A DNA stretch of 64,000 nt from Nocardioides sp. SYSU D00038. Its GTDB lineage: Bacteria > Actinomycetota > Actinomycetes > Propionibacteriales > Nocardioidaceae. Both the position numbers and the translations under genes were made by a program. Below, in pieces: positions 50,074-59,021 of this stretch; within the stretch, counting starts at the first letter, position 1; each line of letters opens with the position of its first letter. Location: assembly GCF_016924665.1 (NCBI RefSeq), contig NZ_JAFFJT010000016.1, positions 310,001 through 374,000 of the forward strand, in the 5' to 3' direction. Under the pieces are notes generated by a model. That model did no database searches. It was not told the origin of the DNA and saw only the letters and a program-made list of their open reading frames with translations.

Positions 50074-51612
50074 ATGGGATCGACGATGACTGAGAATGGT
50101 ACTCCTGAGGGAGCGGCTCCGTCGCTCCCCGCAGCTGCTCACGGCGCGACCCCGACTCGGGGCATCGGCAACGTGCCCCGCTCGACGACGGAGACCGGCA
50201 AGTTCGGACGTTTGTTCCGCGGTCTGCCACCGCTCATGCTCGATGAGACGCAGATCCAGAACGTCGTCAACCAGATGGTCGACGCCGGCGAGCAGTCATC
50301 TGGAGGCGGCTGGAGCGGCACCCCGACGGCGTCGGACTCGAATCTGGCCGCGGGCTGGACCTACTTCGCGCAGTTCGTCGACCATGACATCACGTTCGAC
50401 CCGACCTCGATGCTCGACCAGGCGAACGACCCGGACGCCCTCGAGAACTTCCGCACTCCACGATTCGACCTCGACTCCGTCTACGGCTTGGGGCCCTCGG
50501 CCAATCCGTGGCTGTACGACCGCAATGACCCCGACAAGCTGCTCCTGGGCGTGAACTCTGCCGAGTTCCTGCAGCGGGACCTGAACCGCAACCACCAGGG
50601 TCGAGCGCTCATCGGTGACCCGCGCAACGACGTCCACGTGATCATCGCTCAGCTGCACCTGGCCTTCGTGGAGTTCCACAACCACGTCGTCGACCGAGTG
50701 CGGGCCGACCCCTCACTCGTCACCGGCGTGCCGGCGACGCCGGTCGGCGGCTGGGGCGGTGGTGCACCGGTCAGCGGGCAGCCGACCTTCGGACAGATCG
50801 TCACCTTGGTCCGCTGGCACTACCAGTGGCTCGTCCTGACCGGCTTCCTGCCGGCGATCGCCGGGCCGGACACGGTCGGCGAGGTGCTCAAGCGGGACAA
50901 GAAGGGCGGGTTGGATGCGGTTCTCAAGTTCTACAACGTCCGGCGCAACCCGTGGATGCCGGTCGAGTTCTCGGCTGCGGCTTACCGCTTCGGGCACAGC
51001 CTCGTCCGAGACGCCTACCTGCTGAACGGCACCCTGCCGCCCCTCCCGGTCTTCTCGCCGGCCGGTGACGCTGACCCGCTCGCGGACCTGCGCGGGTTCC
51101 GTCGGCTGCCGGCCGGCTGGGAGATCGAGTGGCATCGGTTCTTCGACGGGCTCCCGAACTCCGGCACGGAGACCCAGCGTGCACGGCTGTTCGACACCCG
51201 GATCGCGGCGCCGTTGCACTCCCTGCCAGCGTCCATCGATCAGATGCAGCGCTCGCTCGCCCTACTCAACATCAAGCGGGGCGTCGCAGTCGAGCTCCCC
51301 AGCGGTGAGGACTTCGCCACGGCCGTTGCCGGCAAGCTCGGCCTCGACCCGGCAAGCGTCGCTGTCAGCAGTGGCCTGTCCCACGGGACGCCGCTCTGGT
51401 TCTGGTTCCTCAAGGAGGCCGAGATCCAGCGCGGAGGCCAGACGCTTGGCCCGGTCGGTGGTCGCGTCGTGGCGGAGGTCCTGGTGGGCCTCGCCGAGAA
51501 CGACCCGTCGTCGTTCCTCAAGGCGCAGCCCGACTGGCGTCCGACACTTGGCGCTCAGGCCGGCGAGTTCACCATCGCCGACCTGCTGACGATTGCCGGC
51601 GTGGCGTTGTAG
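50074..51612 (+). CDS. animal-type heme peroxidase
   Basis: 512 residues from ATG 50074 (ATG 50086 is equally possible). It has the hallmarks of the peroxidase-cyclooxygenase superfamily: FAQFVDHDITFDP (distal His and neighbouring Asp), a WHYQWLVLTGFLPAI region, and AYRFGHSLVRDAY with the proximal heme His. No signal peptide is visible, so it is probably cytoplasmic or exported in another way. Composition is closer to the GC-rich core than its neighbours. Bacterial members are poorly characterised. Confidence 0.88.
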   Translation: MGSTMTENGTPEGAAPSLPAAAHGATPTRGIGNVPRSTTETGKFGRLFRGLPPLMLDETQIQNVVNQMVDAGEQSSGGGWSGTPTASDSNLAAGWTYFAQFVDHDITFDPTSMLDQANDPDALENFRTPRFDLDSVYGLGPSANPWLYDRNDPDKLLLGVNSAEFLQRDLNRNHQGRALIGDPRNDVHVIIAQLHLAFVEFHNHVVDRVRADPSLVTGVPATPVGGWGGGAPVSGQPTFGQIVTLVRWHYQWLVLTGFLPAIAGPDTVGEVLKRDKKGGLDAVLKFYNVRRNPWMPVEFSAAAYRFGHSLVRDAYLLNGTLPPLPVFSPAGDADPLADLRGFRRLPAGWEIEWHRFFDGLPNSGTETQRARLFDTRIAAPLHSLPASIDQMQRSLALLNIKRGVAVELPSGEDFATAVAGKLGLDPASVAVSSGLSHGTPLWFWFLKEAEIQRGGQTLGPVGGRVVAEVLVGLAENDPSSFLKAQPDWRPTLGAQAGEFTIADLLTIAGVAL

Positions 51613-51614
51613 GG

Positions 51615-51662
51615 GACGAGGTGGTTCGCCAAACTCTTGGGGGTTCCGCGAACCACCTCGTC
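51615..51662 (+). terminator. terminator after the heme peroxidase
   Basis: A 15-bp perfect stem, GACGAGGTGGTTCGC at 51615-51629 and its complement at 51648-51662, with an 18-base loop and a following GTTT, starts 2 bases after the stop codon. Confidence 0.75.
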
Positions 51663-51775
51663 GTTTGCCGTGACAACCGGAGCGGAGTGAGGAATGCAGA
51701 GCTCGACGCGTTCGACCACTGGTCGGCCCAACCGCAGACCCTCCGCGTCGGTCTTGGCAATTAGTCTCCGTCGGC

Positions 51776-52222
51776 GTGAGCATCGTTGACCTGGCGCCAT
51801 TGGCTGCCCCCGCGATCGGAGCCCTGTTGGCCTACTGGCTTGGGCGCGGTTCCACAGTTCGCCGCTCGCGCACAATCGCCCTTGAGGACCTGGAGATTTA
51901 CGACAGAGCCCTGGCGATGCTAGGCCCTGAGAGTCCAGTCGTCGATCAAATGCGCGAGCATGCTCGAGGAAGTGTCCTGCAATATTCGAGCCGCCGAGCC
52001 GCCGCAGAACGCCGATCGGCGCGCCGGGTCGCGCGGAGTTCGATCGTCGTCGTTGCCATCCTCGGTGGATGGGCCGCGCTTGCCATTGACACGGACAATC
52101 TCTGGGCCTTCTTCGTGTTGGGACTGGTCGCGGGAGCGGTCGGCGTTGGCCTTGAGACGATGCTGGAGCGGGTGCAGATCAGGCTGGAAGTCAGAAGAAG
52201 CTTGGAGCGAAGACGGCGCTGA
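51776..52222 (+). CDS. small membrane hypothetical protein
   Basis: 148 residues from a GTG. One hydrophobic segment at the N-terminus (about 5-23), a charged helical middle, two transmembrane helices (about 88-106 and 112-128) and an Arg-rich tail. No family recognised. Confidence 0.6.
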   Translation: MSIVDLAPLAAPAIGALLAYWLGRGSTVRRSRTIALEDLEIYDRALAMLGPESPVVDQMREHARGSVLQYSSRRAAAERRSARRVARSSIVVVAILGGWAALAIDTDNLWAFFVLGLVAGAVGVGLETMLERVQIRLEVRRSLERRRR

Positions 52223-52298
52223 ACTGCTACGGTCCCGGTGAGGCGATTCTCTCTGGGAAGGATGTCCTTCGGGCCCGGCCGGCTGGCACGATAAACGC

Positions 52299-52505
52299 GT
52301 GTCTCTTAGGTCCGTTCGCCCGCGTGGCACCTTCCATGCGCGCCGCACGAGGGACGGTCAGGCGCTGGACCGTGACGGCGAGGTCTTCGTCCTCCTCAAC
52401 GAGCTATGTAACCGGGACGGGACCCGATCAGTGGAGATCATGTTCGAGGACGGCGTCTGGCTGCTTGCGGATCCGGCTGACCTTGACCTGCTCGACGCCG
52501 GGTGA
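52299..52505 (+). CDS. small hypothetical protein
   Basis: 68 residues from a GTG, acidic in its second half (VEIMFEDGVWLLADPADLDLL). No transmembrane segment and no recognised family. No clear ribosome-binding site, so it is only tentatively a gene. Confidence 0.4.
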   Translation: MSLRSVRPRGTFHARRTRDGQALDRDGEVFVLLNELCNRDGTRSVEIMFEDGVWLLADPADLDLLDAG

Positions 52506-52641
52506 GGGCTCGGAGCCACATCGGCCGATATTGGGTTGTCGACGTGTCGTACGGCGCGTCGGACACCTGATCGAGCGCGTGTGTCCGTAGTCTGGGCACG
52601 AACTTCTTCCCTGTCGGAAGCCTCTGGCAGACTCTGACCGT

Positions 52642-52657
52642 TCGAACAAGTGTTCGA
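52642..52657. promoter_or_regulatory. LexA-type SOS box before the DNA methyltransferase
   Basis: TCGAACAAGTGTTCGA matches the actinobacterial LexA consensus TCGAAC-N4-GTTCGA exactly. It ends 18 bases before the GTG start of the methyltransferase, over the expected promoter region. Confidence 0.75.
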
Positions 52658-52675
52658 CTCGAAAAGGAGCCTACC

Positions 52676-53668
52676 GTGACCAAGCTGACCTGCGTCGAGA
52701 TCTGTGCTGGCGCCGGCGGGCAGTCAGTTGGTCTAGAAACGGCAGGCTTCGATCACACCGCCGCAGTCGAGATCGACGCCGATGCGTGCGCCACCCTTCG
52801 ACTCAACCGCCCGAAGTGGAACGTGATCGAGAAGGACGTCAAGAACTTCGACATCGCCCCGTACGCCCAGGGTCTCGATCTTCTAGCGGGAGGCGTGCCC
52901 TGCCCGCCGTTCTCCATTGCGGGCAAGCAGCTTGGGGCGGATGACGAACGGGATCTCTTCCCGGAGGCGATGCGCCTGGTGCGCGAGGGCGAGCCGAAGG
53001 CAGTCATGCTCGAGAACGTCCGAGGTCTGGCAAGTTCTCGCTTCGACAACTACCGAGAGTCGATCCTCGACGAACTTCGCGACATGGGCTATGAGCCCCA
53101 CTGGCAACTCTTTCATTCAAGTGAGTTCGGTGTCCCGCAGCTTCGCCCCCGCTTCATTCTGGTCGCACTCCAGGCGGACATCGCGAAGCACTTCTCGTGG
53201 CCGACCGCCGTGAAGTCACCGATGACGGTTGGGGAGGCGCTGCACGACCTGATGGCGGCGGATGGTTGGCCGGGTGCCGAAGAGTGGGCGACCAAGCGAG
53301 CGATCGGGATCGGGCCCACGATCGTTGGCGGATCCCGGAAGCACGGCGGTCCTGACCTAGGGCCAACGCGTGCCCGCGCGGCGTGGGCGGCGCTGGGCGT
53401 CGATGGCCGTGGAATTGCAGACTCGCCTCCCACCGCAGATGACCCGGTCGACCACGTGCCGCGGCTCACGCGGGAGATGGCGGCCCGCATCCAAGGCTTC
53501 GACCCCGACTGGAAGTTCTACGGCAAGAAGACCGCCGCATATCGGCAGATCGGGAACGCGTTCCCGCCGCCCGTTGCTGCAGCGATCGGTGGCAGTATCG
53601 CCAGCGCGATCCGTGCGGCAAGCAAGGCGTCCAAGAACGCCTCGAAGTTGCGTGCTGTCGCAAGCTAA
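52676..53668 (+). CDS. DNA (cytosine-5)-methyltransferase
   Basis: 330 residues from a GTG preceded by AAAAGGAG. C5-methyltransferase motifs in order: ICAGAGGQSVGLE (I, SAM binding), GGVPCPPFS with nucleophile Cys76 (IV), MLENVRGL (VI), FGVPQLRPRFILV (VIII), a short target-recognition region, and IGNAFPPPVAAAI (X). It is convergent with the HNH-NaeI-Vsr genes, so it probably protects the NaeI-type target, GCCGGC, though specificity is inferred. Confidence 0.93.
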   Translation: MTKLTCVEICAGAGGQSVGLETAGFDHTAAVEIDADACATLRLNRPKWNVIEKDVKNFDIAPYAQGLDLLAGGVPCPPFSIAGKQLGADDERDLFPEAMRLVREGEPKAVMLENVRGLASSRFDNYRESILDELRDMGYEPHWQLFHSSEFGVPQLRPRFILVALQADIAKHFSWPTAVKSPMTVGEALHDLMAADGWPGAEEWATKRAIGIGPTIVGGSRKHGGPDLGPTRARAAWAALGVDGRGIADSPPTADDPVDHVPRLTREMAARIQGFDPDWKFYGKKTAAYRQIGNAFPPPVAAAIGGSIASAIRAASKASKNASKLRAVAS

Positions 53669-53695
53669 CTGATCCAGGCGCCACAGCAGCTCAGG

Positions 53696-54541
53696 TCAGG
53701 TGTCAGACCCGTCCACGGCCGGGCGTCTTCGTGCCGCACGTCGGCGATCTGCCTCCGCCTTGATTGCAGCGTGAATGTTCGTCGGCCACGGCGCGTCCTT
53801 GGCGAATCGGTAGTAGGCCCAGGTCCTCGCCCCTTCAGTCTTTCGGTTCCGATGCTGGTAGTCCCAGCCTAGGAACCGAAGATCACGCAGGCGCCGATTC
53901 CAGTCGTCCTGGTACTCCTTCGCGCAAGCAACCGCCTCAAGGAGATCGGCACGTACCCACTCGGGGGACATGATCTTCAAGAACTCGCCAAGCCGCACTC
54001 GTGGGTCATCCTGATTGACAGCAAGCGCGATCTTGTCGGCGATGTGGTCCCAGCGTTGGAAGTACTGCTGACGGCCGATCGCGCAGTCCTCACACAGTGG
54101 TTCGAGATTCTCCCGGGTTGGCTCGCCGCCCCAATTCAAGGGAATGCGCTGCGCCGGTCGAAGTCGGACACCGTGGGGGATTGGCTGGTCCCCACACTGG
54201 GCACATCGCTGCGGCGCCAGGACCTCGGCCCGCAGTCGCAGGTCGATTGGCTGGAAGACCGCGCCTTGCTCTATGTCCAACCACCCGGACAGGCGGTAGC
54301 GAGCGGGTTCGTCATCCGTTTCCAGCACGGCAAAGTGGGCGCGCAGCGGAGTTAGAGCGCGATCAAGGTCCTCGGCGTCCTCGCCGCCAACGCTCTGGAG
54401 GAAGTAGCCGATCTCTGCAGCGGTGGGTGGGTTCTGCTGGCGTCGAAACAGCAGCCCGTAGAGGGCGATCGAGCGTCCGCCGCTGAGTAACCCGGGCAGG
54501 GTTTCGCTATCAGGCTCCGGGAGTGGTCGATCGTCCACCAT
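53696..54541 (-). CDS. HNH-like protein of the restriction locus
   Basis: 281 residues. A central zinc-binding region, CAQCGDQP followed about 30 residues later by GGEPTRENLEPLCEDC, resembles the treble-clef of HNH nucleases, but the usual first His reads Gln (AQRIPLNWGG), so nuclease activity is uncertain. The N-terminal part looks like a winged helix-like domain and the C-terminal half is helical and Arg-rich. It follows the NaeI gene on the same strand and may be an accessory subunit or regulator. Confidence 0.65.
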   Translation of the reverse strand: MVDDRPLPEPDSETLPGLLSGGRSIALYGLLFRRQQNPPTAAEIGYFLQSVGGEDAEDLDRALTPLRAHFAVLETDDEPARYRLSGWLDIEQGAVFQPIDLRLRAEVLAPQRCAQCGDQPIPHGVRLRPAQRIPLNWGGEPTRENLEPLCEDCAIGRQQYFQRWDHIADKIALAVNQDDPRVRLGEFLKIMSPEWVRADLLEAVACAKEYQDDWNRRLRDLRFLGWDYQHRNRKTEGARTWAYYRFAKDAPWPTNIHAAIKAEADRRRAARRRPAVDGSDT

Positions 54542-54585
54542 GGCTGGAACGTAGCCGGCGGTGTCCTCAAGCAGGTGTCACGACG

Positions 54586-55554
54586 CTAGTTCGTAGTTGC
54601 CGGGAGTTTAGGGGCAGGTTCCGTGATGGCCTCACCTGCTCGAGCCGCTCGCCAGAGGCGACCGTCTAGCTCGACGGTCATGGTGTCGCTCGGGCCGGCA
54701 GGCACGACCTGAAAGCTCACGATCTCGCCGTCACGCGGAACTGGCTGACCGAGTTGACGAGCCACCGCCCTGTGGACTTCGTAGTCACCGCCGGGAATCA
54801 AATAGCCCTCAGGCCGAAGTGTGGTCCTGGCACCGCCGTTGTCCCGTATGCGTGCCATGTAGTCGTCCTGCTGGGCAACCGTCGCCACAGTGTTGCGACC
54901 GATGATGCGACCGGTCACCAGGCGGCAGAGCTCCCTGATCCGAGCAGCTCCAGATCGGGAAGCAAAGATGCGGTCGATCGTGGCGGTGTCGAGCGACAGC
55001 AGGATGTTCGGCGGCAGCTGTGCATCCCGAAAGAGCCATTGAATCTGAGATGTCCCGCGCGGGTTGAGCTGGGTCTTCTTGTCGCGGTTTCCCTTCTCAC
55101 GGCGGTTCTCGTCGCTCGCTCGCACGATGCCCAGACTCCAGATGCCCCGATGGTCGTTGGACGTGGCGACTAGGAGCAGGTGCCCGAAGCATTCTGGCGG
55201 GAGCATCCACTGGTTCATGTTCTGCGAGTACTTGCAGTCGATGTCGTGTCCGAGGACTCGGTAGTCCAGGGGGCTGTCGTCGTCCGGGACATCGTCAATC
55301 ACATCGTTGAAGGCTCGGCGGAGGATGATCTCGAACATGCTGCCGTAGTGGGTCTTCTCGGTCTTCATGAGCTGATCCCAGCGATAACGTCCGGTGTGCT
55401 GCCCGTCGTAGAGCAGGTCGAAGGTCTCGCGGAACACGTCAGCCATGCGCTCGCCTGTAGGGTCCGCGCGGAGGAAGGCGTTCGCGATCTCGTCGCGCGC
55501 CGGATCAAGATCGAGCCCAGCGTTGCTGATGCCTGGGAGCTGTTCGTCAGTCAC
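54586..55554 (-). CDS. NaeI-family type II restriction endonuclease
   Basis: 322 residues. The N-terminal endonuclease domain contains LYDGQHTGRYRWDQL (L48-Y-D-G; the LxDG of NaeI known from the L43K topoisomerase conversion), THYGSMFEI and the catalytic GHDIDCKYSQ. The C-terminal DNA-binding domain includes GRIIGRNTVATVAQQDDYM and NGGARTTLRPEGYL, both typical of NaeI. NaeI cuts GCCGGC after binding two sites. The middle has NRDKKTQLNP as in relatives. Confidence 0.92.
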   Translation of the reverse strand: MTDEQLPGISNAGLDLDPARDEIANAFLRADPTGERMADVFRETFDLLYDGQHTGRYRWDQLMKTEKTHYGSMFEIILRRAFNDVIDDVPDDDSPLDYRVLGHDIDCKYSQNMNQWMLPPECFGHLLLVATSNDHRGIWSLGIVRASDENRREKGNRDKKTQLNPRGTSQIQWLFRDAQLPPNILLSLDTATIDRIFASRSGAARIRELCRLVTGRIIGRNTVATVAQQDDYMARIRDNGGARTTLRPEGYLIPGGDYEVHRAVARQLGQPVPRDGEIVSFQVVPAGPSDTMTVELDGRLWRAARAGEAITEPAPKLPATTN

Positions 55555-55594
55555 AGGCTGAAGATAAGTGGCTGCGGCAGCCTTGCGGGGGATG

Positions 55595-56056
55595 TCAGGG
55601 TTTGGCTCGCGCCACGGCCGCCATGATGGTGGCCGCTACGTCGTCAGGGTTCTCGTGTTCCCAGAAGCGGAGGACCTGCCAGCCGGCTGCGGTCAGCCGC
55701 TCGGTGGTGTCAGCGTCCCGCATTCGGTTTCGGCTGATCTTGTCAGGCCAATACTCGACGTTGTGCTGCCACTCGCGACGTCCATGCTCTGGGCAGCCGT
55801 GCCAAAAGCAGCCATCAATGAACACGACGATCTTCTTCTTCGCGAAGGTGATGTCTGCTCTGCGCCGCAACGTTGCAAGCGGCTGTGTCGCAACTCGATA
55901 GCGAAGTCCGGCAGCGTGAAGGCGCCTGCGGACCGCCAGCTCGGGGGCGGTATCGCGAGAACGATTGGCTTGCATGTTGCGACGTCGACCCGGGGACGAC
56001 GCCCACGAAGCAGAGATCGCCACGGAAACCAGTTTACGGGCTGGCCGTAGAGTCAT
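55595..56056 (-). CDS. vsr: very short patch repair endonuclease Vsr
   Basis: Up to 153 residues; ATG 56056 is used, but GTG 56023 (before AISASWASSPGRRRNMQ) or ATG 55975 are possible. Hallmarks are NRSRDTAPELAVRRRLH, ADITFAKKKIVVFIDGCFWH (catalytic Asp and zinc-site residues), CPEHGRREW and VLRFWEHE. Vsr nicks at T:G mismatches formed by deamination of 5-methylcytosine, fitting the nearby C5-methyltransferase. It lies 40 bases upstream of the NaeI gene. Confidence 0.92.
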   Translation of the reverse strand: MTLRPARKLVSVAISASWASSPGRRRNMQANRSRDTAPELAVRRRLHAAGLRYRVATQPLATLRRRADITFAKKKIVVFIDGCFWHGCPEHGRREWQHNVEYWPDKISRNRMRDADTTERLTAAGWQVLRFWEHENPDDVAATIMAAVARAKP

Positions 56057-56182
56057 CGCCCGGGGTCGGTGCCTAAGTGAGCGTCGTCAGACGCCATCTG
56101 ACTCTCCGGATTCCTAGTCAATCGACTCTGTTGGACCTACCCAGGGTGCGAGCCCTGACGAGCGAACCCGATGTCGTTCAGC

Positions 56183-57205
56183 TCAGAGATCTGCCTTCGC
56201 CGTCGCCCGGTTGTTGTTGATGGCTGGATACAGGAGATTCTCGGCCCAGGCGGCGGCGGCAGTCTCCGACGCGTGCCCGCCGACGAGCACGCCTGTTAGG
56301 TCCAAGATGCGCCGCCGGTCCACGACGACGGCGTTATGGATCGAGGGCTCCTTGTACCAAGAACCGTCATGTCGCCGAAAGTCGAACGGGATAAAGCACA
56401 TGTTGGTGTGGTCACTTAGCTGGCTCATGATGCCGCGCCAAGCGTCAGGACTCGACGTGTGCTGCTTGCCGACCCACTCCGCAGTGGCCGCGCATTGACC
56501 GAAGACGATGAGCCGTCCGTTTAGCGCGTCGCCCATCGGCGTCCAAGCGATCAGGTCCAGCCCGTTGTCCCCTGTGTCGTTCGTGGCGAAGTGCTTGTCG
56601 CTGAAGCGCTTCTCTTCGCCTAGGTCGGTGACGAGCAACTCAAGCTTCTTCGTGAGTAACCCCTTGTACCTGGGGTTCGGGATGTACGAGTTCTTGCCGA
56701 AGAGGTGCACTTCGGCCCGCTTGGGCATGATCTCTCGAAGGGCCGCCAAGCACACTCCTTCGAACTCCGCTGGAAGCCGTGCGGCCGCCTTCGCGTCTAC
56801 GACGTAGCGCAAGCACGAAGAGAACAACAGGAACAGGTAGAAGCTGCGTGGGCTGGTCTCGTCGAGCAGGACCAACTGCCCGTCCTCATCAATCCTGAAC
56901 GGGTAGGCGTCCGAGAATGACTGTTGCCGTGCCTGCAGATATTGAAAGACCTCGGCCACTCTCGCCCGCTGAGCGTCAGTCAGTTCCGCTTCGTCAGCGC
57001 CGTCGACCTTCTCGCTGTCGTCGTCTGGCTCCTCGGCGTCGTCGACTGACTCGCTTTCTCGCACGTCGTTACGCCGCTTGATCACGTCGGCGAGATCACC
57101 CTCAGTTAGAGTGCCGCTTGCAGCCGTCAGGCATTGAAGTTCTGCCCAATCGGCCCATCGGTGAATCTGCCACGATCCAGGCAGACGTTGAAGACCGCCA
57201 AGCAC
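56183..57205 (-). CDS. hypothetical protein with PD-(D/E)XK-like motif
   Basis: 340 residues. An acidic linker (about 48-70) separates an N-terminal helical part from the main domain. NGLDLIAWTPMGD followed by RLIVFGQCAATAEW resembles the Asp and (D/E/Q)xK-like strand of nuclease folds, though the lysine is not seen. It is the last gene of a three-gene operon, 2 bases after the ParB-like gene. No named family recognised. Confidence 0.6.
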   Translation of the reverse strand: MLGGLQRLPGSWQIHRWADWAELQCLTAASGTLTEGDLADVIKRRNDVRESESVDDAEEPDDDSEKVDGADEAELTDAQRARVAEVFQYLQARQQSFSDAYPFRIDEDGQLVLLDETSPRSFYLFLLFSSCLRYVVDAKAAARLPAEFEGVCLAALREIMPKRAEVHLFGKNSYIPNPRYKGLLTKKLELLVTDLGEEKRFSDKHFATNDTGDNGLDLIAWTPMGDALNGRLIVFGQCAATAEWVGKQHTSSPDAWRGIMSQLSDHTNMCFIPFDFRRHDGSWYKEPSIHNAVVVDRRRILDLTGVLVGGHASETAAAAWAENLLYPAINNNRATAKADL

Positions 57206-57207
57206 CG

Positions 57208-58386
57208 TTAGCCGACCTCTTCCTCACGCGCTTGCAGAGCGGTCCGCAAGTCGCGTACTCCTACCAGGAGTTCGTTCACGCTCGACGTCGCCAGCGCGGT
57301 TACTTCGTCGAGGTCGTCAACGTAGTTGCGGGCCAGTGAGACGTTTTCTGACGCTGAGCCAATTGCCGCCAGCAGGCTATCGGTGGCAGCGCCGCTCAAC
57401 TTCGCGGCGAGCGCGAGCGAGCTGCCGTCCTTCAGTGCGGCCAGCGATCGCTCGTGCGAGACAACGTCAGCCAAGACGCGGATGTTTCGAGACTCACCGA
57501 CGATGGTCTTCTTCGTCGTCTGGTTGCGCTCAAAGACCCACTTGGTGAGCCACTTCAAGGCGTCGTCATCGATGCCTTGCAGGTCCCTGCTCTGCGCGCT
57601 AGCGATGCCCAGGAACCGGATGATCTTCTCGTAGGCGAGAACCGAGGAGATGAGCGAGAACTCAAGGGTGGATTCGGTCAGACCGACGATCTTGTAGAAC
57701 TTCTCCGCCTCGATCTTCTCGTAGATCGCCAGGGCAGTGAGCAGCCGACCGACGTAGTCGCTACGACTCCCAATCGTTCGTGAGATCTGCTGGTACCGCT
57801 CGGTTGGCGAGCCAGCCACCTCCTGATACCGCTCCTTCAGGTACCTGGCCTTCGCAAGGGGATCCCACTCCTTGATTCCAGTGACGTGCCGATATCCGAG
57901 GTGTTCAAGGATGTCGCTGCGAGCCGGGAACTGAAGGCACGGAAGCGTCTCCGGTGGGGTGGCGAGGGAAGCCACGGTCTTCACCGAATCCTTGCGGGTC
58001 GTCGCGGCACCAGGGTCGCGTAGTAGAAGCGTTGCTGCGAGTCGCCTGTTCCCCTCTACAACAACCCAGTGCTCTGCCTCTGTCGGATGCGGACTCACTA
58101 GAAGCGGCTCTCCGGGGAAGAATCCTTGTGCCGCGATCGACCGCATGAGGTCGAGGAGGTTGGCATCCTGAAGCATGAACTTCAGAACATCGGCAGTGAC
58201 GTTCCCGTCGACGGACTTCGGGAATCGTGGGTTGTTTGGGTCAAAGTGCAGACTCGCAACCGGGACGTCCTCGAACGTAGGCAAGGGTACCTCTCTCAGC
58301 TCGGGAGGATCGTAGCGTCGCACATCCAAGCAGCCTGGCTTGCGCTTTGGTGTCGAAGCTTTCTTGGGTCTTGGGGGCTTCTTCAT
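57208..58386 (-). CDS. ParB/Srx-domain protein of a putative defence operon
   Basis: 392 residues. A basic N-terminal tail precedes a ParB/Srx-like domain (about 35-175) with ASLHFDPNNPRFP, QGFFPGEPLLVSP and the signature VVEGNRRLAATLL. A helical domain of ParB HTH style follows (YQQISRTIGSRSDYVGRLL) and the rest is helical. ParB-fold domains bind or hydrolyse nucleotides and are reused in defence proteins. It overlaps the HEPN-like gene by 4 bases. Confidence 0.78.
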   Translation of the reverse strand: MKKPPRPKKASTPKRKPGCLDVRRYDPPELREVPLPTFEDVPVASLHFDPNNPRFPKSVDGNVTADVLKFMLQDANLLDLMRSIAAQGFFPGEPLLVSPHPTEAEHWVVVEGNRRLAATLLLRDPGAATTRKDSVKTVASLATPPETLPCLQFPARSDILEHLGYRHVTGIKEWDPLAKARYLKERYQEVAGSPTERYQQISRTIGSRSDYVGRLLTALAIYEKIEAEKFYKIVGLTESTLEFSLISSVLAYEKIIRFLGIASAQSRDLQGIDDDALKWLTKWVFERNQTTKKTIVGESRNIRVLADVVSHERSLAALKDGSSLALAAKLSGAATDSLLAAIGSASENVSLARNYVDDLDEVTALATSSVNELLVGVRDLRTALQAREEEVG

Positions 58387-59021
58387 GCCTCAGGGGCCGG
58401 GTCGAACTCCGCGACCATGTAACCCGCTCCATTGAGGGCCGCGTCAAGGAACGATGAGCAGTTCATCAGTGCCTGGTGGAATGCTGCCGCGTCGATCCCC
58501 CTGAAATTGGGCAACGTCTGCCTACCGTTCCGTTGCACCGCGTATCGGAAGTGTTGGCCGTCGGGGTCGAATCCTGCGAGTTGACTCAAGACGCGTCCGA
58601 CGTTTCTGCGGTCGACGTCGTCGTCCTCGGGGAATACCTGCGCGAGCTTCGGGCCGACCGCGTTCCAGAGCCTTGTCAGCGAGTGGTCGTACTCCGACGT
58701 GTCCGACATTGGCAGCCCCAGGAGCCGCTCCAGGTCTGGCAACAACACCTTTAACTGGAGTTCCAAGTGGTGGCGCCAAAGGCTCGCAAACGGGTACAAG
58801 AGGCGTTCCTCCGGTCGGCCGCCCTTGATCAACTGCTCGCCGAGGATCTGCGCGGCGGCACGGAAGCCTTCGATGCGGGCGTACTCACTTGCGAAGCGCG
58901 TCTGGATGGGGGCGACAAGGCCTTGAGAGCCGCGAGGTGGAACGAGAGAGTCGGTGTTGGTCGGCCACGACATCTCCAGTTCGGTGAAGTCCTCGAAGCC
59001 GTCCGGCCTGTCGCGCTGCAT
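58383..59021 (-). CDS. HEPN-like helical protein, first gene of the putative defence operon
   Basis: 212 residues from ATG 59021. The helix LLYPFASLWRHHLELQLKVL and the later DPDGQHFRYAV resemble HEPN-type helical bundles, which are often RNases in immunity systems; the RxxxxH catalytic motif is not clear, so the label is tentative. It leads the operon with the ParB-like and PD-(D/E)XK-like genes, coupled by overlaps. It is the rightmost gene of the island. Confidence 0.55.
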   Translation of the reverse strand: MQRDRPDGFEDFTELEMSWPTNTDSLVPPRGSQGLVAPIQTRFASEYARIEGFRAAAQILGEQLIKGGRPEERLLYPFASLWRHHLELQLKVLLPDLERLLGLPMSDTSEYDHSLTRLWNAVGPKLAQVFPEDDDVDRRNVGRVLSQLAGFDPDGQHFRYAVQRNGRQTLPNFRGIDAAAFHQALMNCSSFLDAALNGAGYMVAEFDPAPEA

